Below are positions 16,449-24,811 of a stretch of 64,000 nucleotides of DNA, piece after piece. Source of the stretch: Gulosibacter molinativorax (GTDB lineage: Bacteria; Actinomycetota; Actinomycetes; Actinomycetales; Microbacteriaceae); NCBI RefSeq assembly GCF_003010915.2, contig NZ_CP028426.1, positions 1 through 64,000 on the forward strand. The letters run 5' to 3'. Position 1 is the first letter of the stretch, and the number at the start of each line of letters is the position of its first letter. Below the pieces are notes generated by a model that had not been told where the DNA came from, made no database searches, and worked only from the letters and a program-made list of their open reading frames with translations. A program made the translations under genes and the position numbers.

Positions 16449-17755
16449 TGACGATCCAGCAGCCCCAATTCACCCTGACCTCGGACATGCGGCGCCGTAT
16501 TGATCCCGACAAACTCGCCGGCATCCTCGGCCCGCTCGTTGGGACGAGCGCAGGCCTCGATGACGAAACCGTGATGCGCACCTTTGCGCGACTGACGTGG
16601 AACACGGTTGTAGAGCCAGGGGATGCCGACGCGGGTCTGTTGACCGAGCTGCTTGGCCCCGAGGTGTGTTTCGTGCTCGCCGATGGGCAGGTGGACGCGG
16701 TGGCGGGCGCCCTCTCGTCGCTGGGAAGTGGCGCCTTCGACCTTGCGGGGACCATGGCGCGCTGGGCACCGCGGCTCGACCTCGACCGGGTGCTCGGCCT
16801 GTGCCGATCGGCGACGCAGCTCGGGCTGCGCTTTCTCCCGCCCGAGAGCGTCGCGTGGCCGCATCAGGTCGACGACCTCGGACCGCACGCCCCACAGGGC
16901 CTGTGGTTGCGGGGCGACGTGGATGCGCTGGCTCGCGGCCGCGGCTCCGTCGCGATCGTCGGCTCCCGCGCCAGCACCCCCTACGGGGACCGGGTCGCAG
17001 GCGACCTCGCCGCCGAAATTTCGGCTCGCGACATCGCGGTGGTGTCCGGTGGCGCGTACGGCATCGACGCCGCGGCGCACCGCGCGACGCTCGCGAGCAC
17101 GGGCAACACGATCGCGGTGCTCGCGGGCGGCGGGGACCGGCTTTATCCCTCCGGAAACCGGGCGCTGCTCGAGCGGATCTGCGACGAAGGCGTCGTGATT
17201 ACAGAGGCCCCGGTGGGGCAGCCGCCCACCCGGTGGCGATTTTTGCAGCGAAATCGTTTGATCAGCGCGCTCGCCCAGGCCGTCGTGGTCGTCGAGGCCG
17301 GCGCCCGCTCCGGCGCGCTCAACACCGCGAACCATGCCATGCACCTCGGCAGGCCGCTCGGCGCGGTGCCCGGTCCCGTGACCAGTGCATCCTCTGTCGG
17401 CTGCCACGGACTCTTGCGTGATCAGCTCGCGCGACTCGTCGCCCACTCGAACGACCTCTACGAGCTGTGGCAGGAGGGCGCGGCGCAGCATGGGCTACCG
17501 ACCGGCCTGGTAACGAGCGGCGACGCTCAGCTTGACCTGGGCGACCTGTCCGGCTCGCACGCGGACGGGCTCTCCGCTGCGGCGATACGCGTGCGCGATG
17601 CGCTCCGCCCGCGGCGACGCCAGCGCGTCGACGAGATCGCGAAGGAGTGTGGCATGAGCGCGGCGACCGTCCGGGCGGGCCTCATGGAGTTGCAGCTCGC
17701 CGGGCTCGCCGAGGACGACGAATCCGGCTGGCGGAAGGCCCGGGCGCTGACCTAG
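16448..17755 (+). CDS. dprA: DNA-processing protein DprA
   Basis: DprA binds single-stranded DNA entering the cell and loads RecA. The 435-residue protein has an N-terminal helical domain, the Rossmann-like core with VAIVGSRASTPYGDRVAGDL, SGGAYGIDAAAHRATLA and AVLAGGGDRLYPSGNRALL (residues about 165-240), the QRNRLISALAQAVVVVEAG and GALNTANHA segments, and a C-terminal winged-helix domain (about 375-425) with DEIAKECGMSAATVRAGLMEL. Coupled to comM by overlapping stop and start. Confidence 0.96.
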   Translation: MTIQQPQFTLTSDMRRRIDPDKLAGILGPLVGTSAGLDDETVMRTFARLTWNTVVEPGDADAGLLTELLGPEVCFVLADGQVDAVAGALSSLGSGAFDLAGTMARWAPRLDLDRVLGLCRSATQLGLRFLPPESVAWPHQVDDLGPHAPQGLWLRGDVDALARGRGSVAIVGSRASTPYGDRVAGDLAAEISARDIAVVSGGAYGIDAAAHRATLASTGNTIAVLAGGGDRLYPSGNRALLERICDEGVVITEAPVGQPPTRWRFLQRNRLISALAQAVVVVEAGARSGALNTANHAMHLGRPLGAVPGPVTSASSVGCHGLLRDQLARLVAHSNDLYELWQEGAAQHGLPTGLVTSGDAQLDLGDLSGSHADGLSAAAIRVRDALRPRRRQRVDEIAKECGMSAATVRAGLMELQLAGLAEDDESGWRKARALT

Positions 17756-17824
17756 CGACTCTACGGATCGAGCCATCCCGCCCGCGTCTTTCTTCTGAAA
17801 GCATTCGCGCAAAGCGCCGCGATG

Positions 17825-17854
17825 CCCGGCGCGACGCCCGCGATTCGCGCCGGG
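17825..17854 (+). repeat. GC-rich hairpin between dprA and xerC
   Basis: A perfect 10-bp inverted repeat CCCGGCGCGA/TCGCGCCGGG with a 10-nt loop, without a T tract, ending just before the xerC promoter. It may end the yraN-comM-dprA transcript. Confidence 0.45.
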
Positions 17855-17861
17855 CGCCGCC

Positions 17862-17867
17862 TACGAT
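17862..17867 (+). promoter_or_regulatory. -10 box TACGAT of xerC, leaderless type
   Basis: Ends 6 nt before the ATG at 17874. Confidence 0.55.
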
Positions 17868-17873
17868 GGACGA

Positions 17874-18785
17874 ATGGCGAACCTGAGGGATGCGATCCGC
17901 GACTACGTGCGCGCGCTTTCCCTCGAACACGGTCGCTCCGATCACACATGCCGTGCGGTCGAGAGCGACCTCAGCCATTTCGCCGATTTCCTGGCGGATG
18001 CACGAGCAGGCCAAGGCGACACGGAATCGCTCGATCTCGAGCAGTTTCGTGACTGGCTGTGGCAGGAAACGAAGGCAGGCTATGCCTCCTCGACTATCGC
18101 GCGGCGAGCCTCGAGCGCTCGAGGATTCACTGCATGGCTGCACAATACGGGGCGCGGTCCGGATGCAGCCCGTCGGCTTCGTTCGCCGAAGTCCGGCCGT
18201 TCGCTCCCGCGCATGGTCTCCACCGACGCCATGGACGACATCTTTAGCGACCTTCGCGGGCGCGCTGCCACCGATGACCCCGTTGCGTTGCGCGATCTCG
18301 CGATCGTCGAGCTGCTGTACGCCACCGGCGTGCGCGTATCCGAACTGTGTTCCCTCGACATCGCCTCGATCGATCTCACGGAACGTGTGGTGCGCGTGAT
18401 CGGGAAGGGAAATAAGGAGCGCGTGGTGCCGTTCGGGCAGCCCGCGGCCGAAGCCGTGACCGCATGGCTCGCGCAGGGGAGGACGGCGCTCGAGGACGAC
18501 GATTCGGGGGACGCGCTTTTCCTCGGCGCTCGCGGTGGGCGGATCAATCCGCGCACCGTCTACGAGCTGTCCCGCCGCTTGCTCGAGCATGCCCCGGGTT
18601 CGGGCCCGGCCGGTCCGCACGCATTCCGGCACACGGCCGCGACGCACCTGCTTGATGGCGGGGCCGACCTTCGTGGGGTGCAGGAGTTTCTCGGGCACGC
18701 TGACCTCGGGACCACGCAGATTTATACGCACGTTTCCGCGGAACGTTTGCGGGAGACGTATCGTCGGGCGCATCCTCGCGCGTAG
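17874..18785 (+). CDS. xerC: tyrosine recombinase XerC
   Basis: XerC with XerD resolves chromosome dimers at dif. The 303-residue protein has the N-terminal SAM-like core-binding domain (LRDAIRDYVRALSLEHGRSD) and the catalytic domain with Arg in YATGVRVSELCSL (about 158), Lys in VIGKGNKERVVPFG (about 181), HAFRHTAATHLLDGG (HxxR, about 247), GHADLGTTQIYTH (about 270; His/Trp position and nucleophile Tyr). Placement after dprA and before the M23 peptidase-rpsB block is the usual actinobacterial XerC position. A bidirectional terminator follows. Confidence 0.95.
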   Translation: MANLRDAIRDYVRALSLEHGRSDHTCRAVESDLSHFADFLADARAGQGDTESLDLEQFRDWLWQETKAGYASSTIARRASSARGFTAWLHNTGRGPDAARRLRSPKSGRSLPRMVSTDAMDDIFSDLRGRAATDDPVALRDLAIVELLYATGVRVSELCSLDIASIDLTERVVRVIGKGNKERVVPFGQPAAEAVTAWLAQGRTALEDDDSGDALFLGARGGRINPRTVYELSRRLLEHAPGSGPAGPHAFRHTAATHLLDGGADLRGVQEFLGHADLGTTQIYTHVSAERLRETYRRAHPRA

Positions 18786-18810
18786 CGACAGCATGAATAA
18801 GCCCGCGCGG

Positions 18811-18865
18811 CACAATTCGCGCCTCCGGGATGAGTGATTCCTCAATCCCCGAGGCGCGAATTGTG
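18811..18865. terminator. bidirectional terminator-like hairpin between xerC and the surface-protein gene
   Basis: A perfect 15-bp inverted repeat (18811-18825 with 18851-18865) with an inner GGGAT/ATCCC pairing. It lies between two convergent genes, with AT-rich ends on both sides, so it can serve both. Confidence 0.75.
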
Positions 18866-18897
18866 TCATGGTCACCGGTCCACGGCCTTGAGTGGGA

Positions 18898-20583
18898 TCA
18901 CCACGTGTCGGCGCGCTCCTTTCGGCGCTGAACCGATCGCGAGAGCAGCCACCCGCCCGCACCGACACACGTGATTCCGAATCCAGCGGGGATCAGCCAA
19001 GCCAGGGGGTTCGCTCCGGTTTGGGCGAGCTCATCCGGGGCCATCGTCTCGGTGGGTGTTGCGGCGGTCGTTTCAGAGTCGGGCGCAGGTGTCACGAGGT
19101 CCGTCGAAGGATGCGGTTCGGACGGTTTCGTTGGCGTCACGCTGGGTGCAGGCGACGCTTGCGGCGTGGACTGTGTGTCTGCCGGTGATGCCGTTTGCGG
19201 CGCAGGCTTAGCGGTCGCCTCGTCGGATGATTCAGCGTTAGAGCTAGTGTCAGTCTCGGATTCGGGCTCGCTATGTGGCTCTGCGTCTGGCTCCGTTATT
19301 GGTTCGGGTTCGGGTTCAATGACAGCCTCGGGTTCAGGTGCCGATTCCGTTGTCGGAACTGGCTCAGGTTTCGCGATCTGCTCCGGCTTCGGGCTCGGCG
19401 TCGTATCGGGCGTGGGTTCAGGCGCGGGAGTCTCGCGTGGCTTTGATCTCGGTGCGGTGGATTCTGCTGGCTTCGGCGTAGGCGCGGTTGTCGGCGTCGC
19501 CACGGGCGCGGTTGTCTGCTTCGGCTTCGCGGCTGGCGCCGGAGTGTCCTTCGGCACGGTCGTTCGGGTAGGTGCTGGCTTCGGCGTCGCGGACGGCGTC
19601 GCCGACGGTGACGGGGAGACTTGCGGTCTCGACGAACTACCAAGGGTGGCCGAGGGTGTCGGCGATGCTTTCGGCTTGGAGGTGCTTGCCAGGCCGGGCG
19701 TGACCTTCGGCGAGAGTGACACGACGAGGTCCTGCGTTGTTCCGAATCCGGTGGCCGACTGAATGAGCAGCTGTCGCCCCTCGGTCACGAGCACCTGAAC
19801 CGAAGGCGCCCAATGGTGTTCGGCCGATTTCACCGAGACATCCGCGCGAACTTCCTTCGCGTCCTTCTTGGCCGCAAGCGGGACCTCGTGCGACGAGCCC
19901 GAACCGAGCTGGAGCGTCGGCTCACCGTCGACCGTCGCGCCGGTGAGCGCGACATCGACGACCATCCCCGCGGGAACGTTGCCGACCGATAACACTGGCA
20001 CGCCCGCATCCGAAACCGAAAGCGACGTGCTGATATTCGACCGGGGTTTCGACACCTTGACGTCGCGGGCACCCGAGCGAATTGCATCGAGGCGCTCGGC
20101 CACAGCATCGCGCACTTCAACGGGAAGGAACCCGAGATAATGCTGGTCGCCGCGGTAGTGCTCGGGGTCGGCGGTCTCCCACACGAAGAGGGCCGTTGCG
20201 GCGGTGTCCCGCGGATCGCTCGAACGACCGGTCGTCGAGATCGCCCAGTTAAGCTGTGCGAGCGTGAGCGGATCGAGCGACGCGACGACCTGCGGCGTGG
20301 CTTCGTCGGTGCGAAGCTTCCGTGTCGGGGCACCGATCGGCGATTCGACGGTGAGCTGGATGCAATACGCATTCTGGCGATCGAAGGTAAGCGCGCCAAT
20401 GAAGCTGGCGGCGGTGTCGTCCTTCGAGTAACCGGGGCCTGCATCCGCGGCCTTGGCCGCACCGGTGCCGAGCCACAACCAGCAGCACGCGATCGCGATA
20501 ACGGTGCTGAACGCGAGGAACAGTCTGAGGGGGAGTGCGAGTGATCGGTCACGTTCCCGTGACGAAGCGGGGCGGGTGGTCAT
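18898..20583 (-). CDS. sortase-anchored surface protein with thioester-like (TQXA) N-domain and Pro-rich stalk
   Basis: A 561-residue cell-wall protein. The ATG at 20583 follows a GAGGA ribosome site. Residues 1-45 form a signal peptide (LPLRLFLAFSTVIAIACCWL, cleavage near AKA-ADA). Residues about 55-170 resemble actinobacterial TQXA/thioester domains: NAYCIQL supplies the Cys (C74) and RDTAATALFVWETADP occupies the place of the usual TQxAIW box, but the Gln is Ala. A Thr/Ser/Pro/Glu-rich stalk with EPEPEPITEP-type repeats covers about 290-515. The C-terminus is a sortase signal: LAQTG (519-523), a hydrophobic helix, and RRKER. An M23 peptidase gene lies upstream in the same direction. The ligand is unknown. 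Confidence 0.85.
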   Translation of the reverse strand: MTTRPASSRERDRSLALPLRLFLAFSTVIAIACCWLWLGTGAAKAADAGPGYSKDDTAASFIGALTFDRQNAYCIQLTVESPIGAPTRKLRTDEATPQVVASLDPLTLAQLNWAISTTGRSSDPRDTAATALFVWETADPEHYRGDQHYLGFLPVEVRDAVAERLDAIRSGARDVKVSKPRSNISTSLSVSDAGVPVLSVGNVPAGMVVDVALTGATVDGEPTLQLGSGSSHEVPLAAKKDAKEVRADVSVKSAEHHWAPSVQVLVTEGRQLLIQSATGFGTTQDLVVSLSPKVTPGLASTSKPKASPTPSATLGSSSRPQVSPSPSATPSATPKPAPTRTTVPKDTPAPAAKPKQTTAPVATPTTAPTPKPAESTAPRSKPRETPAPEPTPDTTPSPKPEQIAKPEPVPTTESAPEPEAVIEPEPEPITEPDAEPHSEPESETDTSSNAESSDEATAKPAPQTASPADTQSTPQASPAPSVTPTKPSEPHPSTDLVTPAPDSETTAATPTETMAPDELAQTGANPLAWLIPAGFGITCVGAGGWLLSRSVQRRKERADTW

Positions 20584-20645
20584 GTGTTCCTCGTTTCGAG
20601 TGGGTGGCAAAGCTTCGGCGGGAGGTTGAGGGTAGGAACTCGTCA

Positions 20646-21197
20646 CTATGGGGTGCCGAGAGGTAGAAGCACGGCGCGCGGCACGGCACCGAGCAGCGCG
20701 AGCGGGTCGATATAGGCGTCGCCATCCCGGGCACCGAGGTGCAGTCCGCCACTTGGCGAATGGGCCGGGTCCTCTGCTACGTGACCGATCACCTGGCCGC
20801 GGGCCACCGCATCCCCCTTCGCGACCAACGCGGTAATGGGTTCAAAGCTCGAGAGGAGCCCATTCGGATGCGCGATCGAGAGGACCGGGCGATCAACAAC
20901 CCAGCCGACGAAATGCACGATGCCGTCGTCGGGCGCGAGCACGGGTGCACCCGTCGCGGCATTGAGATCGACGCCACGGTGGCCCGCGCCGTACGGATGG
21001 GGCAGGTCGAAGGGGCGCGTGACGTCAGGGACGGGCTCGAGCGGCCAAGACCAGATCCCGGGCTCGACCGTCTCGGTGTCTACGACGCTCGGCACGGAGC
21101 CGGAGCCTACGGCCGGGGCTGGCGCCGGCAATATCCAGGCGCCGATGGTGAGGGCGAGGAGTGAGCCGAGTACGCGGGCTCCAACGAACGAGATCAT
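20646..21197 (-). CDS. M23-family peptidase, secreted
   Basis: A 183-residue zinc metallopeptidase-fold protein, expected to act on peptidoglycan or to activate amidases outside the membrane. An N-terminal signal peptide or anchor (VLGSLLALTIGAWILPAPAPA) precedes the LytM-type domain: YGAGHRGVDLNA gives the HxxxD zinc ligands and GGLHLGARDG the third motif. In the classic HLH motif the first His is here Gly, as in several actinobacterial M23 proteins, so catalytic competence is uncertain. Its place just upstream of rpsB is conserved in actinobacteria. A -10-like AACGAT (21204-21209) ends 6 nt before the start. Confidence 0.88.
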   Translation of the reverse strand: MISFVGARVLGSLLALTIGAWILPAPAPAVGSGSVPSVVDTETVEPGIWSWPLEPVPDVTRPFDLPHPYGAGHRGVDLNAATGAPVLAPDDGIVHFVGWVVDRPVLSIAHPNGLLSSFEPITALVAKGDAVARGQVIGHVAEDPAHSPSGGLHLGARDGDAYIDPLALLGAVPRAVLLPLGTP

Positions 21198-21289
21198 GCG
21201 CCTATCGTTGAATGATCAGGGCGATTCCGCTCGAAGATGCGGGCAGGCTGTGGAAAAGCGCGCATCCACAAGTCAGGGGTGCGAGATGC

Positions 21290-22717
21290 CTCATGTCAAT
21301 ATGCCCGCGAAATGATCTCCATGCCTCACTTGTGAATGCCCGCGAAATCGTGCCCAACCCGGGCCAGGGTTTCGCGGGCACGGGTTAGCTCGCTTTGCGA
21401 CGCACCCCACGACTGGTGTCAGGCAGTGGCTTCACGGTCGCGGCTTCCAACTCCAGCGTCGGGCGCTGCGCGAGGCCGGTCAACCGGCGTTGGAGGGACA
21501 CGATCCGGCGGGCGAGTTCGGCGGGGTTCAGGCTGTCGCGGTACGCGGTCAATTCCGCGATCTGCGCGGGAGCGAGCACTTCCGCGTCCAGGAGCCGATC
21601 GAACGGGGTTCGCGGGTCGTCGTACACCCGTTTGCGGCGGCCGACGCGGTCGGTGCTGTAGCCGGTGGGTTTGATCGTGGGTGTGAAATAGTTCAACCGG
21701 TCATTGACCAGCGGCCACAGCTGGTTCAGTAGCGTCAGCGCTTCGGGGGTGTCATACCGCCAGTAGAAGCCGTAGTGCCGCACGAGATGGTTGTTCTTCG
21801 ACTCGATCGTGGCCTGATCGTTTTTCTTATACGGGCGTGAGCGGGTGAAGAAAATCTTCCGGTCCGCGGCCCAACCGATCACTTCGTGGTTGATGAACTC
21901 GCTGCCGTTATCGAAGTCTAAGCCGGTGACTTCGAACGGGATGCTGGTGACACCTGCGTCGAGCGCGGCGAGGATGTGGATAGTCGCGTTGTTCCGGATC
22001 GAGCGGGTGAACCCCCACCCCGTGCGCATGTCGGTCAGGTTCAATGTCCGTGCGAACTCGCCCTTCAGCGTGGGGCCGCAGTGCGCGACGGTGTCGCCCT
22101 CGAAGAACCCGGGCTCGTCCTCGACTTCGTCACCGGCTTTGCGGATCTGGATCGAGGAACGCAGCAAGGGTGAGGGTTTTGTGGTGCTGATCCCGCGCAG
22201 CGGGTCGCTGGCGCGGGCCGGGGCGAGGTACCGGTCGATCGTGGCCGCGCTCATCGCGAGCAACTCTTCGCGTACGTCGGGCGAGTACCGCTGCTGGCCG
22301 TGAACGAGTTCGTGGTGGCGTTCGAGGGCATCGAGCTGTAGTGGCATGGAGACGGCGAGGTATTTGCCGCACTGGCCGCCGGTCGCGGCCCACACCCGCT
22401 GCAGTACCTTGGTCGCGTCGTAGGAATACTTCCGTGGCCGTGGTTTGCGTTCGGTCGTAACGGCCCGTGGTCCTGGTTTGGAGGCTTTCGCGAGTCGGCG
22501 TCGGGCGTTATCGCGGGACCAGCCCGTGACCGCGACGACCTCGTCCAACAGCCGGCCACGGTCCTTTTTCGAGGCGTTGGCGTACTGCCGGGCATACTTC
22601 CGGGTGATCTCTATTCGGGCGGCCATTGACAACTCACTTCCCATGCCTTGAGCGTCACCGTTTCACGGGCCTTTTTATGTGAGGCATCGAGGGTGTTTCG
22701 CGGGCACTTGAAGTGAG
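21290..22717 (-). mobile_element. insertion sequence with DDE integrase-core transposase (ISNCY/IS1202-like)
   Basis: About 1.43 kb. Both ends carry TGCCCGCGAAA then 8 nt then ATGCCTCAC, in inverted orientation (left 21302-21329; right mirrored within 22681-22707). A less conserved CTCA-N2-TCAA block lies outside each, and I use this to place the ends. The left end has a second copy of the unit (ATGCCTCA, then ATGCCCGCGAAAT at about 21336-21348), so it has tandem terminal sites. I could not define a target duplication, so the boundaries are approximate. It lies between the M23 gene and rpsB, ending about 36 bp before the probable rpsB -10. Confidence 0.75.
21385..22626 (-). CDS. transposase, DDE integrase-core (rve) type
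   Basis: A 413-residue transposase. The N-terminus is helix-turn-helix-like (RKYARQYANASKKDRGRLLD, then VTGWSRDNARRRL). The catalytic core shows the DDE triad: Asp in GFFEGDTVAHCG, Asp in GLDFDNGSEFINHE, and Glu in NDQATIESKNNHLVRHYGF. A C-terminal segment ends PLPDTSRGVRRKAS. The frame is intact, so it may be active. I prefer the start at 22626 (MAARIEITRKYA); the ATG at 22644 would add six residues. Family placement near ISNCY/IS1202 is from memory of similar proteins. Confidence 0.85.
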   Translation of the reverse strand: MAARIEITRKYARQYANASKKDRGRLLDEVVAVTGWSRDNARRRLAKASKPGPRAVTTERKPRPRKYSYDATKVLQRVWAATGGQCGKYLAVSMPLQLDALERHHELVHGQQRYSPDVREELLAMSAATIDRYLAPARASDPLRGISTTKPSPLLRSSIQIRKAGDEVEDEPGFFEGDTVAHCGPTLKGEFARTLNLTDMRTGWGFTRSIRNNATIHILAALDAGVTSIPFEVTGLDFDNGSEFINHEVIGWAADRKIFFTRSRPYKKNDQATIESKNNHLVRHYGFYWRYDTPEALTLLNQLWPLVNDRLNYFTPTIKPTGYSTDRVGRRKRVYDDPRTPFDRLLDAEVLAPAQIAELTAYRDSLNPAELARRIVSLQRRLTGLAQRPTLELEAATVKPLPDTSRGVRRKAS

Positions 22718-22752
22718 TCTTGTCGGGGTGTGCCAGCGGGGGAGTTAAGCGC

Positions 22753-22758
22753 TAAACT
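22753..22758 (+). promoter_or_regulatory. candidate -10 box TAAACT of the rpsB operon
   Basis: It would start a transcript near 22765, giving a leader of about 175 nt. No good -35 is visible, and the insertion sequence ends about 36 bp upstream. Confidence 0.4.
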
Positions 22759-22765
22759 CTTACCT

Positions 22766-22939
22766 GCAGTCTGTGAAAACGGGCTGACTTCGCGTGTCCG
22801 GTAGTGGTGCGCCCCTCGGTCCCCATCGCTTGCGATGGGGTGGGCGTGGCCCCGGGCACCAGGATTGTCGCGACTTGATCCGACACTAATAACCGCAATG
22901 CGCGTCGTTTGACGTGCCCAACCCTAGGAGACTACGACC
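22766..22939 (+). promoter_or_regulatory. long structured 5' leader of rpsB-tsf
   Basis: No gene is present in this gap. A perfect 9-bp hairpin with a 2-nt loop lies at 22821-22840 (CCCCATCGC/GCGATGGGG). The ribosome site CTAGGAG precedes the rpsB ATG. S2 represses its own mRNA in E. coli, so the leader is a candidate for similar control, but no family match can be claimed. Confidence 0.4.
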
Positions 22940-23797
22940 ATGGCAGTCGTCTCAATGCGTCAGCTTCTTGACGCCGGTGTCCACTTCGGCCACCAGACCC
23001 GTCGCTGGAACCCGAAGATGAAGCGCTTCATCTTCACCGACCGCTCGGGCATCTACATTCTTGACCTTCAGCAGTCGCTCGCCTTCATCGACAAGGCATA
23101 CGACTTCGTGAAGGAGACCGTCGCACACGGCGGCACCATCCTATTCGTTGGTACGAAGAAGCAGGCTCAGGAAGCAATCGCCGAGCAGGCAACCCGCGTC
23201 AACCAGCCCTACGTCAACCAGCGCTGGCTCGGTGGCCTCCTCACGAACTTCCAGACCGTGCAGAAGCGCCTCAACCGCCTCAAGGAACTCGACATGGTCG
23301 ACTTCGACGACACGTCGAAGGGCTACACGAAGAAGGAGCTCCTCATCCAGCGTCGCGAGCGTGACAAGCTGGAGAAGACCCTTGGTGGTATCCGCAATAT
23401 GACCCGCACGCCGTCCGCGCTGTGGATCGTCGACACCAACAAGGAGCACCTCGCGATCGACGAGGCCAAGAAGCTTGGTATCCCCGTCGTCGCGATCCTC
23501 GACACGAACTGCGACCCGGACGACGTCGACTTCCCGATCCCGGGCAACGACGACGCAATCCGTTCGGTTGCGCTGCTCACCCGCATCATCGCCGACGCCG
23601 CTGCTGAGGGTCTCATGACCCGTCACCAGAAGCCGAGCGAGTCGGAGCAGGCCGCAGAGCCGCTCGCCGAGTGGGAGCTCGAACTCCTCAAGCAGGGCGA
23701 GAACCAGGAGTCGGAGACCGCGGAAGCCACTCAGGAATCGGCTACCGAGGCAACCGAAACTGCAACTGAGGCCGCTGCGGCCGAAGAGACCAAGTAA
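22940..23797 (+). CDS. rpsB: 30S ribosomal protein S2
   Basis: The 285-residue S2 starts [20 protein letters not shown] followed by [12 protein letters not shown], as expected, and shows [23 protein letters not shown] and the [15 protein letters not shown] segment. The C-terminus is extended by about 55 residues, Glu/Ala/Thr-rich and repetitive, as in many actinobacterial S2 proteins. It is followed by tsf after 21 nt with a GGGAGAG ribosome site. Confidence 0.98.
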   Translation: MAVVSMRQLLDAGVHFGHQTRRWNPKMKRFIFTDRSGIYILDLQQSLAFIDKAYDFVKETVAHGGTILFVGTKKQAQEAIAEQATRVNQPYVNQRWLGGLLTNFQTVQKRLNRLKELDMVDFDDTSKGYTKKELLIQRRERDKLEKTLGGIRNMTRTPSALWIVDTNKEHLAIDEAKKLGIPVVAILDTNCDPDDVDFPIPGNDDAIRSVALLTRIIADAAAEGLMTRHQKPSESEQAAEPLAEWELELLKQGENQESETAEATQESATEATETATEAAAAEETK

Positions 23798-23818
23798 CCA
23801 AAAGGGAGAGCGAACCAT

Positions 23819-24679
23819 ATGGCAAACTTCACCATTGCTGACGTTAAGGCGCTGCGCGAGCAGCTCGGCACCGGCCTGACCGACACCAAGAAGGCTCTCG
23901 ACGAGGCCGACGGCGACATGGACAAGGCCATTGAGCTCCTCCGCCTCAAGGGTGCGAAGGGTAACGCCAAGCGCGCTGACCGTTCGGCCGCTGAGGGTCT
24001 GATCGCTGCCAAGGACAACGGCAACGGGACCGCGACCATCATCGAACTCAACTGCGAGACCGACTTCGTCGCCAAGGGCGAGAAGTTCATCGACCTGGCC
24101 AACCAGGTCCTCGAGGCTGCCGCTGCTGCGGGCGCAACGAACGCCGCTGAGGCGCTCGCGGCTCCTGCCGGTGACCAGACCGTTGCCGAGCTCATCGACG
24201 GCGTCGCCGCAGTTATCGGCGAGAAGTTCGAGCTGCGCAACGTTCGTTCGGTCAAGGGCGAGAAGTTCGACATCTACATGCACCTCACCTCCAAGGACCT
24301 CCCGCCGCAGGTTGGCGTCGTCGTTGGCTACGAGGGTGGCGACGAGGAGACCGCACACGGTATCGCGCAGCACATCGCGTTCGCGAACCCGTCGGTGCTC
24401 AACCGTGAGGATGTCTCGGAAGAGGACATCGCACGTGAGCGCAAGGTTGTCGAAGACCTGACCCGCGCCGAGGGGAAGCCTGAGGCCGCACTCCCGAAGA
24501 TCGTTGAAGGCCGCCTCGGCGCATATTTCAAGCAGATTGTGCTCAACGAGCAGGAGTACGCCCGCGACCCGAAGCACACCGTTGCTCAGATCGCGGAGCA
24601 GGCTGGTCTCAAGATCGCTGACTTCGCTCGTCTCAAGGTGGGCGTAGGCGTCGAAGCTTCGGAAGAGGCAGACGCCTAG
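23819..24679 (+). CDS. tsf: elongation factor Ts
   Basis: EF-Ts exchanges GDP for GTP on EF-Tu. The 286-residue protein has the UBA-like N-terminus (MANFTIADVKALREQLGTGL), the TDF motif in LNCETDFVAKGEKF, and the core and dimerisation regions ending GLKIADFARLKVGVGVE. Second gene of rpsB-tsf, closed by a strong hairpin. Confidence 0.98.
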   Translation: MANFTIADVKALREQLGTGLTDTKKALDEADGDMDKAIELLRLKGAKGNAKRADRSAAEGLIAAKDNGNGTATIIELNCETDFVAKGEKFIDLANQVLEAAAAAGATNAAEALAAPAGDQTVAELIDGVAAVIGEKFELRNVRSVKGEKFDIYMHLTSKDLPPQVGVVVGYEGGDEETAHGIAQHIAFANPSVLNREDVSEEDIARERKVVEDLTRAEGKPEAALPKIVEGRLGAYFKQIVLNEQEYARDPKHTVAQIAEQAGLKIADFARLKVGVGVEASEEADA

Positions 24680-24698
24680 TCAATTCCGACTGGTGAAT

Positions 24699-24740
24699 CG
24701 CACTGGGGCGGTCAGCTGAAAAGCTGACCGCCCCAGTGCG
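24699..24740 (+). terminator. terminator hairpin after tsf
   Basis: A perfect 19-bp stem with a GAAA tetraloop (24699-24717 and 24722-24740). No U tract follows, so it may be an actinobacterial I-shaped terminator or a processing site. Confidence 0.8.
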
Positions 24741-24811
24741 TATACCGACGATTTCCTGGCGCTGGCAACTAGGGTAGCTAGCGCCGTCTATGACTGAACT
24801 TAGGAGCGCAA

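Noticed and set aside
23141..24577. Long minus-strand open frame (478 codons) opposite rpsB-tsf
   Set aside because: It is the codon-mirror of two highly biased ribosomal genes; composition is Leu/Val/Arg-rich without family motifs and it has no ribosome site.
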